A DNA stretch of 64,000 bases, taken from the NCBI GenBank assembly GCA_003415625.1, contig PYIU01000002.1:5146001-5210000 (forward strand), written 5' to 3'. This document shows, piece after piece, positions 23,901 through 36,551 of this stretch. Within the stretch, counting starts at the first letter, position 1. Each line of letters begins with the position of its first letter. The notes beneath the pieces are model-generated. The model was not told the DNA's origin and did not search any database. It worked only from the letters and a program-made list of their open reading frames with translations. A program made the translations under genes and the position numbers. The DNA is from Aquanectria penicillioides. Taxonomy: Eukaryota; Ascomycota; Sordariomycetes; Hypocreales; Nectriaceae.

Positions 23901-23966
23901 TACTCTAGCTACAGCACTGGCATCTACGACCAGTTCCAACTTTTGACCAACGGTATCCCTTACTAG
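17970..23966 (+). CDS. STT4: Phosphatidylinositol 4-kinase Stt4 (PI4KIII alpha)
   Basis: Makes PI4P at the plasma membrane; essential in yeast for actin, cell-wall signalling and PS transport. Four exons: 17970-18158, 18233-19843, 19897-22428 and 22482-23966; introns 74, 53 and 53 bp. The first intron was placed by the donor after GTTCCTATG and the acceptor AACAG before TCCATCCGC, which restores IREFEVLLALCK. Protein 1,938 residues, as expected for Stt4. N-terminus MARDIRARALQKIAALS; long helical solenoid; C-terminal PI3/PI4 kinase domain in exon 4 with GDDCRQDVLALQM (about 1688), catalytic loop DRHNGNIMID (about 1793) and the DFG-equivalent HIDFGFCFD. C-terminus ends YDQFQLLTNGIPY. Large antisense frames in this gene are shadows. 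The kinase is complete and all signature residues are present. Confidence 0.96.
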
Positions 23967-24350
23967 TTTGTGACGGGCAAAATTCAGAGGAGCTATTTGT
24001 GTTTTACGTTCTTTTTTTTATTCGACCATTGATTGTATCCTATATCCTATTCCCCAGTCCCAACCCGCCCAAAACCCGGGCCCGGTTTTATATAGAGTGA
24101 TTGATCCTACCGGTGCACACAATAAATTTTTTTTTTTCAGTTCCTAGTTAGTACAATAAGCTCCTTGATGGGCTGTCGAGATTAAAAGGTACTGTCTGTT
24201 TAACCAAAAAAGAAAACCTTTTTTATTCCCTTTTTCGGTGATTTGCTGCGTCCCCTTAAAATAGCCGAGGTGATTGTTTGTGGCAACACGAAGTTAAAGT
24301 TTTCCTCTTTTCCTTTACCACGCACGGCTGCTCCCGGAAGGGACGGTTGG
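23967..24350. other. Convergent 3' region of STT4 and the CDF gene
   Basis: 384 bp between the two stop codons, AT-rich, with T and A runs. Contains an AATAAA at 24121-24126 in the STT4 sense. The two transcripts may overlap at their ends. Confidence 0.5.
24121..24126 (+). terminator. Possible poly(A) signal of STT4
   Basis: AATAAA 155 bp after the STT4 stop, followed by a T run. Fungal signals are degenerate, so this is only a candidate. Confidence 0.35.
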
Positions 24351-26485
24351 TTATTTGGTTGGTTTCGCGGCGGACTGTTTCACAATGTGGGTTGGAGCAT
24401 TGTAGCTCGTATAATCCACATGGACGAAAGCTCGGTCGACAATTGGCACGGACTCGAGGAAGTAAGTGAGAACCTCGCTCAGATCGTGGCTGTCCTTGAG
24501 GGGCGTGGCGGCGGAGAGGACGATGTCTACCTCGACGAACAGCTTGTCGCCGGCGTGGTACGCACGGAGGTTCTGGATCTGGCGAATGGCAGTGGCAAAA
24601 CGCATTGTCAGGTACAAAAGCAAGTTTCGCTCGTCGGGCTGGGCCGTGAATCCTGAGAGATTGCGAATGTGCTGGGCAGAGTTATGGCTCCAGTTGAAGA
24701 TGACAACCAGGGACAAGAACAAGCCACCAAAAGCGTCGAGCCACCAGATACGACAGTAGAAACCCACTATTGAGCAGAAAACCTTGGTTAGCCAGGGCCG
24801 CAAGCGGGTGGGTGCGGAACGAGCCGGACTCGAGCTACCCAGTCTTGCATGAGAGGGTGATTATTACTTACAGATGGGGAAAAGAATGGAGCCAGCATTG
24901 AAGATTACATCCGTCTTGGCATCCTCGGCCCTAGGTAAAACTATTAGAGACTGCACCCCCCCAAAAGCGGAGATTGGTTATTTTAGACAAGAAAAAAGTA
25001 CTTACAATGCTCGGACGCTCGAATTCTTGACAAGTCGGCACCAGATCCAACAGCCTCCCTTGATGATGATGGTGGAGACCATGATGACGATAGCGGGGAG
25101 ACCGAGCTCCAAAATTGCATGTTCGGGGCTAATGAGGCGCTGAATACATTCAAGACTGACTTGACAGAACGAGGTAATCATAATGACGGAAAAGACTAAA
25201 ACGCCAAGGGGTTCGAGCCTATGAGATAAGGTGTTAGCAGGTTTGTTGAACATGATCTGACGCGCCAATTGCGCGCCGGATACCTCGGAGACTTTGGCGA
25301 GGCTACCAAGGCACGCTCAATGGTAACGCCGGGTGTTCCAGATTGGGCTACGGTAACTTACTTGCGTCGACCGACGGGGTAGCTATACTGATCAGACTGG
25401 CTGGCGGAGATGAGACGAGTAGTAACCCAGACAATGACTGTGCTCAGGAAGTCGAGGACGGCATCTACCAAACTAGCCAGGACGGACATGGAGGGCACGG
25501 AGAGAATGACGGCGAGCTTTCCAAGGAGAAGAATACCATTGGCAATGAAGTTGACCCAGATGGCGAGGGTGACGACGGGGTCGTCATGGTCTACCTCGGC
25601 ATCCTCGAGCCAGGGCAAATGCGGCCTGGGACCGAGGCCATCCTCATGGGATGGGGGGTGGTCAGGGATATCATCCTCGTCGTCGTCGTCTTGACGCTGG
25701 AGCAGAGGCAAGCTCTCCGAGGAGCGGAAAATGTCCTTGGGAGTGCGAGAAAGCTGCTTGCTGGAGACGCTGGGCTTGATGGTACCGTAGGACTCGGATG
25801 TGAAGGTGGAGTTCTGCTGAGGAGGGGAGTCTGACGGAGAGGAGGCAGTTTCTTCGCGGATGGTATCGGGGACGTTGATGGGTCGAAATTGAGAAGCTTC
25901 GATGTCGGTCTGGTATTCGTTGAGAAGCTCGTGGGGGATGGCAGAATCGAGGAGTGCGTCAATGTACATGTATTGCTGGACAAGGTCGTTGATACGCTCG
26001 TAGTACTCGCGCCTGTCAAGGTCGGTTCAGCCTCAATTGCCAATTCGGGGTCCGATGGCGGCTCGGGGAACCTACAGGGGTTTGGACATGGTCTCGAGCT
26101 GGTCCTCGCGAGTCCAGTACTGCTGCCACTGGTATCGGGGGTTGCTGCGGCCGATGAGCTTCAAGCTTCGGTGCTGAGGCCCGTTCAAGAGGGCAGTCAG
26201 TCGTCGCTCGTCGGCAAGAAGGCGACTGATCTCATCGTTGTCGAGAGGTCGGCCGTGGGCCCCTGTCTCTTCATCCTCGGGGCCAGACCAGAAGGACGCT
26301 TTGTTATGGGGGTGGGAGTGGTGGGAGCCAGCCAAGCTCTGGATGCTCTGGGCAGAGCGGCTGCGAATGAGCGACTGCAAAGCGCCGCTGCGCGTGCCGA
26401 GAGGATTATGCGATTCGTCCTGAGTTAGCAGAGACGGCCGTCGCACGGAGCGGGCTGGCGTCGAGGGCGCTGATGGGGAGCTCAT
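24351..26485 (-). CDS. Cation diffusion facilitator, manganese-type
   Basis: CDF (cation efflux) transporter, 582 residues. Exons 26076-26485, 25362-26012, 25006-25218, 24872-24930 and 24351-24766; all five join in one frame with GT-AG introns. Long cytosolic N-terminus (about 270 residues) with Ser/Pro-rich and acidic patches, then membrane segments. TM2 carries DAVLD (in SLVDAVLDFLSTVIVW) and TM5 carries DAKTD (in AEDAKTDVIFNAGS). The DxxxD-DxxxD pair is the signature of Mn-type CDFs, unlike the HxxxD of Zn types. PVGRRKLEPLGVLVFS and the C-terminal ferredoxin-like domain (HAGDKLFVEVDIVLS, DRAFVHVDYT) fit the family. Likely moves Mn2+ into an organelle or out of the cell; compartment unknown. 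Convergent with STT4. Confidence 0.9.
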
Positions 26486-27316
26486 GGCGCTGATGGAACA
26501 GACTCGATGGGCTCACAACGCAAGCAAGACAAGAGGGGAGGGAGAGAGATGGAGAGGGAGGAGACAGAACGATATTAAAGAGAAGCGAGCGAGAGAGTAA
26601 AAAAAAAAAAAAAAATATGAGAAGAGGATAAGCGCGGGTCTTGTGGAGGCGTGATTGATCTGCAGTAGCAACCAAGGACTGTGAGCAGGTCAGTCCTTTG
26701 GATCCTTTGGGTGCTGCTGAAGCTGGAGGCTTGTCCGATTACCGAGATCGCATGAGGGGGAGATACATAAGGAGGAGAGCTAAAAAGTCGGCGCGATGCG
26801 GGCGGTAGCTCGAAAAAAAAAGTCGATGCGGCGGCGCCAGCGGGAGAGCACGAGGGAGACTCCGAGAGATTGATTAGATGGCGGCCATGGGCTCCATCTC
26901 GCAGTAGCTTGTATCTTGGCTCGGGCAGTGCAGCGACGGCGATGGCGAAAGGGCTAAGCGCCGTCGCCAACCCTGGCCAGAGTGACTGCTTTTCCTTGCT
27001 CTGAAGGGGGTCGAAAGGGCACCGAGGTATGGGGCCTTTTTTGCTGGGGCGGAGCCTGCCTCATGTCACGGTATCATGGTGGCTTTGGAGTACGCGGATC
27101 AGGCGCGGATCGACTCCCGTGCACCATGGCGTCTGCGTGCTCTGTCTGGTTGGGGTTTTCGAGAGGACGAGGTGAGGTTTCCTTGGGAAGAAGTTTTGCT
27201 TTGCTACGCCGCATCTTGTCCAGATTTACCCACGATTGTCGTTTATGGTGTTGAGCGTCGACGTCATGCGGAATCCGACAGGTCAGGTCGCAGGTCACAG
27301 GGCCCCCAGACCACAG

Positions 27317-27351
27317 CAGCTCCCAGCTCCCAGCTCCCAGCTCCCAGCTCC
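27317..27351 (+). repeat. Heptamer tandem repeat CAGCTCC x5
   Basis: Five perfect copies, followed by the variant CAGCTGCC. A 15-base direct repeat (CCCCCAGGCCGCCTT, two copies) lies just after, around 27401-27431. Confidence 0.85.
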
Positions 27352-27597
27352 CAGCTGCCAGTCACAGCCAGCCAGTCTTGTTCTGCCTCAGGACGCTTAC
27401 CCCCCAGGCCGCCTTCCCCCCAGGCCGCCTTCAGCGTGCTCTCTTGCGGGATTAGGTAACTCATCCAAAACCCTCTCTGACTGACCCCAGTTGGCCAAGA
27501 CCTCTAGCACGCACGAAGCCGCTCTTAGCTACAGGCCAAGCTCCGGTCCCTTGCCTGCTCTTCGGGGGTTCCTCGAATTTGAATGGCCGCCCGAGAT

Positions 27598-27692
27598 CCC
27601 TTTGTGGTCCTTTGTGGTCCTTTGGGGTTCTCCATATGGCCCTTTGTGACCCTTTGTGACCCTTTGTGGCCCTTTGCGACCCTCTGTGCCCC
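27598..27692 (-). repeat. Imperfect decamer array (TTTGTGGTCC / TTTGTGACCC)
   Basis: About nine decamer copies with drift: TTTGTGGTCC twice, TTTGGGGTTC, then CCCTTTGTGA-type units, interrupted once by CCATATGG. Period 10, close to one helical turn. Confidence 0.75.
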
Positions 27693-30600
27693 ATCGGACC
27701 CCCCTATTTACCCATTACTCAATCCTTCTTAAGCAACAAGATGCCCCATCCTGCTAGCCAAGATTACCATTCTATATCTCTGCTATAAGACTAGTTCGGT
27801 CGCTTCCGTTTCCAACCCCCCATTTGGAAGCTCCGTGGTCGCTGCCTTTTACCGCCCCCAAGGTCCGAACCTCCGTGAGAAAAGTCCGGAGGCGACATCT
27901 CCAGATACAGCAATTCATGCCCCCCTCCTCCTCCCCCCGGGCAATCACTCCCCTTGACACTCACTCCTATCTCGCCTCGGCTGGCAGCTAAAACGCATAA
28001 CCTCTTATAATAGGACTGTCCTGCTCGAGTCGACATCGTTGTTGAGCAGTGTAACCTGCACGATGAATAATCCCATCCCATCCTATACCATCACATCTCG
28101 TTTCACCCAATCACACCAATACATGTACAAGGTTACTGATTGATTGATTGACTGATTGACTGATTGATTTTTTTCCCTTCTTTTCTCATCTGCTGCATTA
28201 CCTCGCCTCGTGAAGATGTAAGGTTTGAGGCCTCCCTTGCGCCCCTCTCGTATTACTCGACAGAGCCTCGCCCCAAGCAGCAGCTTTTCAGCACGCTATG
28301 ACAACAGGCAGAAACAGCTTGGAACATGGGCGAGGGTGAGGGTGTCGGGGTTCGGCGTTGGCGAAACTGACGACTTGTGTGCGTGCACCTTTGGATCTGA
28401 GTGGCTGGCTGTCGGCGACCTCAACAACTTGTCAACGCCAACAACAACCTAAACTCCGACCGTTGCTATCATCAACCATCAGCATTCGGCCGCAGCACCA
28501 TTGGCGGCGTTGTCATTCTTTCGTCACGATATTTCCTTGGCTTGCATCTCGCATTTTGACTTCAGTAGTCAGCTTTGGTCTCGCCCCCCCTCCTCCACCT
28601 CCGCAGAGCCAACCGGAACAGTGATTCCACCATTACAGCGCTTGTGCATATGCTCATCAACTTCTCACACTTTCTCTTACAGTCCTGCCGTCCAGCCGCT
28701 CCACTCGTGTTCAATTCGCCCGCGGGCAGCCAACCGTATCTTGGCGAGTAATTCGCAAGCGAGACATTGCCTGTGAGGCGCTGGCCGTTATTGACGCTCC
28801 CGGCACAGTGGTCGCCGCCCATGTTCCAATGGGCCAGGTGGTGGGAGAAGATCGATATGGACATTTGTTTATTTTGATTGCCCGGTTCGCGAACTTGATG
28901 GATTCCGTTTCTCATGTCGCGGGGAGACTGTGGATCCCAGGGATTCATTCACACCGGATTGAATGGGAGAAAACTCCTTGACCGGTCCGTAACCGACCAA
29001 ACCTTCATGAGGCTATGTGCTATGCAGGCGGGTGAACCAGGTGAACCAGGTGAATCATGAAAGCCGTGCCCGTCGCCCTACTGGCTCCAGGTTGCGGCAA
29101 CGCCCAGTGTCCTCAATGTCCAACTCATCAGTGGCTTCCGGGATCCGGAATGCGACGACCACTTGCCCATTCTCGCTGGCGCTTTTCCAATGCCTAAGCT
29201 ACCCGATCACACTGTGCGGCACATATCTCAACATCTCACTTCATCTCCTGTCGTGTCCTGGAAACCAAACAAAGAGAAAGAGAGAGACGAAAGAACCACA
29301 CACCCCGAGGGAACCCGGCGTTGATCCACAGAGGGCCGCGCAATCAGTCCATAGTTGACATGTATATGGATGTCTGGCGTTTCGTCCTCGCAGCACGTTG
29401 TCGCACGTCTAGATTACCGCTGGGGCGCTCGCCCGTTGTTGACGACAAAAGACGCGTACATGTAGCAAAAGCCAACGAGCATGCACAGAATCAATGGATG
29501 GCACATGGCGTAGAAAAAGCTCCGACGGCCTCAACAAGGTTGCTGTAGGTGGTGGAGTCTCGTCCATCGCCTATCAAGTATCAACTTGGGCAGCTTGATT
29601 CTCCATCTCCATTCGCAGTCACAGTGCAAGAGCCGCTAGCCAACAACATGGATGGTAGTATCAAAGATTGCCGCCGCTAAATGGCTAAAGAGGGTCCAGG
29701 CCCAACCCTCCCCATCGCCATCTTCAACTCTGGACGCAGGAGGGGCGAAAGAAAAGTGCCGTACATACATACGTACATTGTACTCCGTATCAGTACACTC
29801 CACGGTTTGCCCGCCTTGTTGACGTGTTGCAGGGCCGCTTCCCAGTCGCAACCCTGGTGTACCACGCACACAACGCAACATTCAACCCCTGGATCAGTGG
29901 AGCCCTGGACAGCCATACGAAGTGCGGCAGGGGAAGGGGACCACATAAAAATGGGTAAAAATGGGGAAGACAAAAAAAAAAGGTTTCTCGTTCGGTGATG
30001 ATCGGGTGATAGTCCGCGGCCTTTGGGTGTCACTCGCTTCCATGCCATTCCCGGCTCGTGGTTTTTTTTTTCTTTTTTCTTTCTTTTTTTCTTGCCTTGC
30101 TATTTCTTGCGGGTGCAACGCTACCCATGAGCGGTAAGTTGACTCTTCCCTACCTCACCTTGTTCCCCTTGTTCGCCTTGAAGCTGGTTCGGGGTGACGT
30201 GAGACGGATGTCGCCCTAAGGGGGGAGGACCAGTCCCAAAGATGCGGAGCCACAGCCACGCATGGCTAGGACATGCCGACTTCGTAAAATAGAAGACGTG
30301 TGGAACGGTGCGTACGGCACGTTGGGGAAAAGCCAATAATCAATAATCATGCGGCATCTGGATTCGCATGGCTCGCTACAGCAGCACGTACGTGGCGTTC
30401 GAGAGACAGACATCTCAGCCACGGCCCAGGCTACGGAAGCTTGGATCACTGGCTCAATGCACTGCTTGTTGTTTTTCTGACTCTGAGATGCCATTGTCTC
30501 TTCACCACTGGAACATGACGGGACGGAGGTTTTACCCAAAAGCCCACCTTTTGCAACAAGCCATCCCTCACGACAACTACTAAGCACATGGATCGAGGAG

Positions 30601-33600
30601 CAGAAGGATCGGTTCGAGTCCTAGCCTGCTCTCGCTCGTCTTTTGAATCTGAGTAAGTGTCTATAAACAACCTTAAACACTGTATAATCGGCCTTTAAAC
30701 AGGTCAGCATCAGCCACGCCCTAGATTTTGTCCTAGCCTGGTCAGCAGGCCATTTCTTTGCACATACATACTTTCAGCTACCAAGCCGTCAGGCCAATCC
30801 AGCCCGGTACGAGATGGTGGAAAAGCAAAGCGGCCGTGCCACAGCACACGGCAGCTAGGGCTGGGCCTCTGCTAGTTGCTTGAGGTTGAGGGACCATCAG
30901 AGGACCATTGTGGGCGCAGCTGAAGCCGAGCTGAGAGGGGGAGGCCGTCGTTGGCGACCAATCCGGGGGAGTTCCGAAGGTGCGTTGCCAGATGGAAAGA
31001 CAAACAAAGCTCCTGTTGTTGACTGCATTTTGTGGCTATTGATTGACATTGACACTAACAATGATGGTGACACATGCTTGGGCTAGCACATCCCGCACCC
31101 GCACTCGCACTGTCTTGGCCCCATGGCTGGAGCCGCGTGGAGCAAAGGATAAGACTGCACCCTAGCCAACGGGCCACCTAGACAACGGCCCCCTCCCCTT
31201 ACGAAATATAAGTGTAAAGGCTCGTTGCACGTGATCTTGCGATCGAATGCCAGGTCGATTTCACACCTACAGTAAATCGTAATGGGGGGCCCGTTGACTA
31301 GGGTGCAGTCTTATGGAGAAGGGATGAAGTGGACGAAGTGGACGACAGGAAGCCAGCCAGCCAGATGCAAGCCCAGCAGGAATTGGGTCCATCTGATGCC
31401 CCTGGCTGGGAGCATTGGCCAAGCTTTCAAGGCGATGGGTCTAAAATGCCCATCGCCCCCAACTTCTAACAACATCAGTTGGTTGGGTGGAAAAGCACCG
31501 AGCCTAGGCCCACTTATGGTAGAAGGACGAAAAAAAAAATAAAAAATAGGGGACTTGGACCTCTCTGTGTCTCTCGCTGCTCACTACTGTGTGATTTTCA
31601 TACTGTATCCGTTCTTAGAATTACATATCCAAACAGGGAACATGTTGTGCCTGAACAAGGAGGGAGGGGCGGGCACATCGTATTGAATCTGCTAGTTAAA
31701 TCAGACAATGCATCGAGTTCTGCGCGGGTTGGTCGAGCTGTGTAGGGAACTCGACCGAGAGCCGTCAGGGGAAGGTGGTGGGCAACACCGCAATTCGACC
31801 ACCAACCTGCACACAACCAGGCTTTTCTCCTCTCGCTTCCGTCCAGGATAGGCGACTCACCATGATCCCGCTGGTGATCGTCGAGTTCCTGTAGATCGTG
31901 ATGGATCACCGACGTCAGCGGTCGAGGTTGGGTGGCAGGCCACCGGTGACATGGGCATGGGGGGACCCAAGGAGAGAGCATGGGCAAGGGCCTGTTTGAG
32001 GAACCTGTCCGGGAGGGCAGAGGCGCATACACGTAAATCCGAGACTTCGTGTCCAGTGAAGATCCCCTTCAAGCCATTTACAGCGGGGCCGCCTTTCCCC
32101 AGCATGGGTCATCGCGTTGTTGTTGTTATTATTGTGCTGTGAGCCCGTTTTTGAGCATGTGTTGTTCCTGGCCCACCATGGGCCTTGTCCCGGCCTGACC
32201 TTACCTGGTCCCGGCCAGACGGGCCCTGAACCCCCAGCCCGCAAGGTCGAGCGAGCCAGTAGTTGCACCATCACAACCTTTTTCCCCCCTACCTTTTTTT
32301 TCTGTCTTTCCTACTTGGCATGGTAGCATGCCAGCATGGTATGGAGTTGATGGGGAGGAGGCGCCGAAAGTCTGGAATGCTGGAAGCCTGTTGAAAAGAA
32401 GAAAAAAAAAAAAAAAAAGCCCACCCCATACTTGTCAGACCCGGGGGCGAGTGTAAATGGGCGGATTGGATGGATTGAAGATACGTACCGAAACCTCGTG
32501 AACATGGCACTCCGGTTGTGCCAGAGTAAATCGGGTCTTTGAGCCTGTGATTTCACAGAGTTTTTATTTAGGCCTCTATTACTCTATTGAAGGTTTGTTG
32601 CGTTGTAAGTAGAAATATGGGACGGAAATTGAGCAGGATCTCGTTGTCCCTCTGCCTCTTTGGCTGCAACAGTCTTTGTGTCGTGTTTTGTTGTTGTTGT
32701 TGTTGTCGGCATGTCGTGGCAAAGAACCAAGCACGACATGCAAGCCCCCGACCCCATCGCATCAAGGCCAAAGACCAGAGGCCAAGCCCAGCGGGGTTTT
32801 GTTTTGCTTGCTGGTCTTTGCTGGAACTCGACTGCAGCTGCCACTCTGAGTCTCTGACACCTTGACTCGTCCGCTGCTGAATCCCGATCCATCTCAGAAA
32901 TCCACCTTTGAACCCTTGAAATAGCAACGCTCACTCCGCCGCGCTGTCCTATGCGTCCAAGAACTCCCGATTCCTTTGAACCCACTTACATTCTTTAGTT
33001 ACCTCCAAAGGGGACGTCACTTTAAGTCTAGCGGTTGGACTATTGCTGAGTAACCTTTTTATTTTACTTTTCCTCCTTCTTTCTCTTCATGGTCCATCCT
33101 GTCTCGATTGCCCACTCAGGTGCATGCTTTAAACAAGACAACATGACCCTCCCCGGGAGGCTTGCATCTACAAACCATTGGATTTAGAAAAAGAAACAGG
33201 AGGAAAAAAAAAAGCAAAAAGAAAAAACGAAAAGGCCTATTCCCGAAAGGTACGACACCGCAAACGCGCCTGGCGGACCTGCCGCTGCTGTCCTCACTCC
33301 TCACACAAGCAGCTAGAGCAATCCCAGTCAGGCCCCGGGGCCCACGGAGCGGGCGGTGGAGTTGGATTAGTGGACGCTAGCAGCGTGATGCACCGGCGAT
33401 GGATGAAGTGCTTTCTGTGAGACATCCAAGTATCCACCATCACCTGGTTCCAGTCCAAGTCTGAAGACGCCAAATATGGCATCTGAACGATAGGATGAAT
33501 GCGCTCTCTATTGCCGAGTTTCCCCCATAAAGATGCCACGCGTTTGTAGAACAGGGACATGTCACCATGTGTGGGTGGCGGGACGTACATAATTCCCTTC

Positions 33601-34383
33601 CCCCTTAGTGATAGATTGTCCCGCCGAGTCTGCAAGCACAGCGGTGCGCCGGTAAAGGTTATTGAGCCTCATGGGGAAATTTATCTACAGCCTCGGAAGC
33701 TCTGGGCTTGGGTGAAGTAAATGGGGATCAGTCATTAGACAATTCGTATCAATAGTTGGAGATGACAATACCCATGCCATGCCATCCTCTCCGGGACTAT
33801 TGGGTCACCAATGCCACCACAATTTCCAAGGCGTCTGCATGCCCGGTTTTCCCCTGTCGCTAGCGTCAATCATGGTATAGTGCCATCGTTTTTCTAATCG
33901 CCGCTCATCGTTCGCTCGTCCCTTCCCTGTTGGCCCCTGGCCCGCAGCCGGTGAAGCCACCTGCCTCCTCTTGGCTTGGCCCGACGCCCGCCCGGGACCA
34001 ACGGTCGACAATGGCGACAGCTGTAACGCACCGCAGGCCGCGTCTACTGTCGCCCAGCGATCACGGGCCACTGTCGCGGTGTGCAACTCTCTGTAAGGGC
34101 ATCTGTTTAGAGATGGGGGCATTCACAGAGGGGTGTGGAGGATTGGGAGCATGGCCAGGTTAATTTTTCCTACTAGGCCAAGCCGTCCGCTCAGTAAAAA
34201 TAGGCGTCTGGGGCAGGGAAAAATCCTTAGGGAACCAAGCTGAACCATGCAAGCTAACCTGGGCGCGCTCATGGGCTTGACCCTGCTCGGCTGAGCCCTG
34301 GCAAGCCCACCCCAACGCGGCCTGGCGACCTTGCCGACTGGAGACCAGGCCGTGTCCGGATACAGCACTCGACAGAACAATAC

Positions 34384-34413
34384 GGGATGGGATGGGATGG
34401 GATGGGATGGGAT
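34384..34413 (+). repeat. Pentamer array GGGAT x6
   Basis: Six perfect GGGAT units. The reverse-complement array (CCCAT/ATCCC) sits 700 bp to the right at 35111-35135, so the two could pair. Confidence 0.85.
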
Positions 34414-35016
34414 GCGCAGTACATGGCCCAGTCGCCGAGCCTCTCGCGCTGCCCGCAGCGACACGCCAAGCTATGCACAGTAATGTGCTGAGCAGGCAGA
34501 GGCCGAGACACAGACAGATGCAGAGACAGAGGAGGAAGTACAGGCCCAGGCGCGGGCATAGGGCGGATGGGATGAAAAAGAAGTACGAGGTACTCGGTTG
34601 CATTTGGTCCCAAGGGGAAGCAATCGAGGGAATGAATGGCATTTGGAGCCTTGGATGCATGGGTATGGCATGGCATGGCAGTGGACAAAGATGGACCATC
34701 GCACGGCCGTGGTGGCATGTAGTGGCATGGGATGGGCTTGGGCTTGCCATGCCGTTGTCCCGGGCCCTGTTGCAGCCCTTCTTTTTTTTTTTTCTCTTGC
34801 CTCTGCAACTCTGGTGGGCTCCCGTCCCTATGTCCACGCCTCGTCCCAGTGCCATGAGAGCAGCAATCGTCGCCTTGGCGCAGCCATGTACTCCATACAT
34901 TGTGGTGAGAACGAGGTCGGGCGTTAATATGGGCCTAGGCCTGCCCAGCAACCAAGGGCCAACCCAGGTACGTAGTGTAGTGCATATGTACCTACGATGC
35001 AAGCCCGGTACCTACC

Positions 35017-35026
35017 TACCTAGGTA
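35017..35026. repeat. TACCTAGGTA palindrome within ACCT repeats
   Basis: Perfect 10-base palindrome at the end of a run of CTAC units (35008-35030). Related motifs recur at 9895-9990, 48801-48817 and 56607-56630. Confidence 0.7.
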
Positions 35027-35110
35027 CCTGGAGGTGGTACGCACGCCTTCTAGTTGCTAGAACATGGACTGCTCTTCTGCATGCTCCGGTGGTGGTACTG
35101 CGCATACTCC

Positions 35111-35135
35111 CCCATCCCATCCCATCCCATCCCAT
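35111..35135 (+). repeat. Pentamer array CCCAT x5
   Basis: Five perfect CCCAT units, then CCATCC variants. Complementary to the GGGAT array at 34384-34413. Followed at 35204-35233 by three copies of the decamer GCCCATCCAA. Confidence 0.85.
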
Positions 35136-36551
35136 CCATCCACCATCCACCTACCTATCCACCCCCATCCCTCCCCATGGCCCATGGCCCATTGCCCATG
35201 CGAGCCCATCCAAGCCCATCCAAGCCCATCCAAGCCCACGGCCCAGAGCCCGTTGCTAGTAGTCTGTTGCAGCAGAGACCAACCCGGCTTACGAGATCTC
35301 ACTAAACCTCAGGTGGCCAGCGAGGCGTCGCCGTGTGGGTGGGAACCTGGGAAATAATAACACATCGTTCCCCTAACCGCCGCCTCGCTCGGCTCGCTTC
35401 GACTCTTCCCTCCTCTTTCCATCGTCCACTCCCTCTTGGGCTGTCTTAATCATATCCGCAACCACCTGCCGCCGTGTCGTGTCGTTGTGCCCGCCCACCC
35501 GTCGTTCGCTCAATAGACCGATCGCTCTCTCGCTCCAGCTCAAAGACGCACAGTCGTCGTCGCCTTCGTTCCTCGACAGGCATTTTGCTTCTTCCATCTT
35601 CGGGGGTTGGCATCATTCGACCCGCATTCCACGCTCTGTCCTCTGCCACGCTCGTTGCTCCCCTCCCGCACTAGAGACACCGAGGCCGTGCATCTTGCAT
35701 TTGAAAGAGGGCCCTTGGCAGTCCCGTCCCCCACGCACTGTGCCCTGCACTGTGCAACGGCCACCCCGACAATTCTCGCCCATCATCCTGTCGGGCCACT
35801 TGCTCGCACTCTTCCTTCATTTATCCTCACCACCAAGCCTTCTCTCCTAATCTCAGGCTACATCTAGTGCTTTCGTTCTCAATCTTGACCGTTGCCGTTG
35901 CTTGCGCCGTTGGACGTACCGTTTGCAACCTTTTTTTATTTATTTATTTTTTCCTTCGCTTGTTGCCTCTCGCTTTTTCTCCCAACGTCCTTGTTCGGCC
36001 ATCCAGCCACTCACTCCTAATACCAATCACCTCTCGTTTCTGGAGATTAATGTGAGTCCCAACTTTCTTTGCCTAGAATGACGCATGCCACGACCTTCCG
36101 GCCAACCACCTGGTCTCACCCACCAAAACATTACCCAGCTTCTGGCTACTCGGCCTGATAAATCCTCGTGTCCCGACATCGCACCCGGCCTTCCGGCTCC
36201 CCTCTACCCTTCTCCTTGCGTGACCATTACGATCACGACGGGATTGTTACATCCCTCTCCCGTCTCCCGACATTTCGCTGACCTAGAACCTACCATCATG
36301 CAGTTGCCCGTTTCTGTGGCTCATACCCCAGTTCTTTGACTCGATCCGCCACGAATACCCTCGTCATCGCACTGCCACTTGGGACCTCGTATCGGACCAT
36401 CGAAATTTTGTATTTTTCAAACTTCTCAACCGCGTGTCGACCGCCTTCATATACGACTTGAGACGATCGGCCCCTTTAGCTCAGATCTCTTCCAGGTTTT
36501 TGGTTTATGGGTTGCTCATAATTTAAATCGACTTTTCGAAGCGCCTTCTAT

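Larger units (their letters stand above)
26486..36551. other. 10-kb stretch with no recognisable gene
   Basis: Lies between the divergent starts of the CDF gene and the 909-residue protein gene. I see no domain-bearing ORF on either strand. The longest frame (34160-35002, minus) is translated repeat. The stretch is rich in short tandem repeats: CAGCTCC x5 (27317-27351), TTTGTGGTCC-type decamers (27598-27692), GGGAT x6 (34384-34413), CCCAT x5 (35111-35135), GCCCATCCAA x3 (35204-35233). Both ends are pyrimidine-rich in the sense of the flanking genes (26490-26640 for CDF, 35360-36050 for the right gene), which fits long fungal promoters and leaders. Noncoding RNA or fast-evolving genes remain possible in the middle. 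Confidence 0.4.

Noticed and set aside
30611..30621. tRNA B-box-like GGTTCGAGTCC
   Set aside because: Flanking bases do not pair to a T-arm and no A-box or acceptor stem can be found; no tRNA.
34160..35002. 280-codon minus-strand open frame
   Set aside because: Made of translated pentamer and other simple repeats with poly-Lys and poly-Phe runs; no domain, no plausible splice or composition. Repeat shadow.
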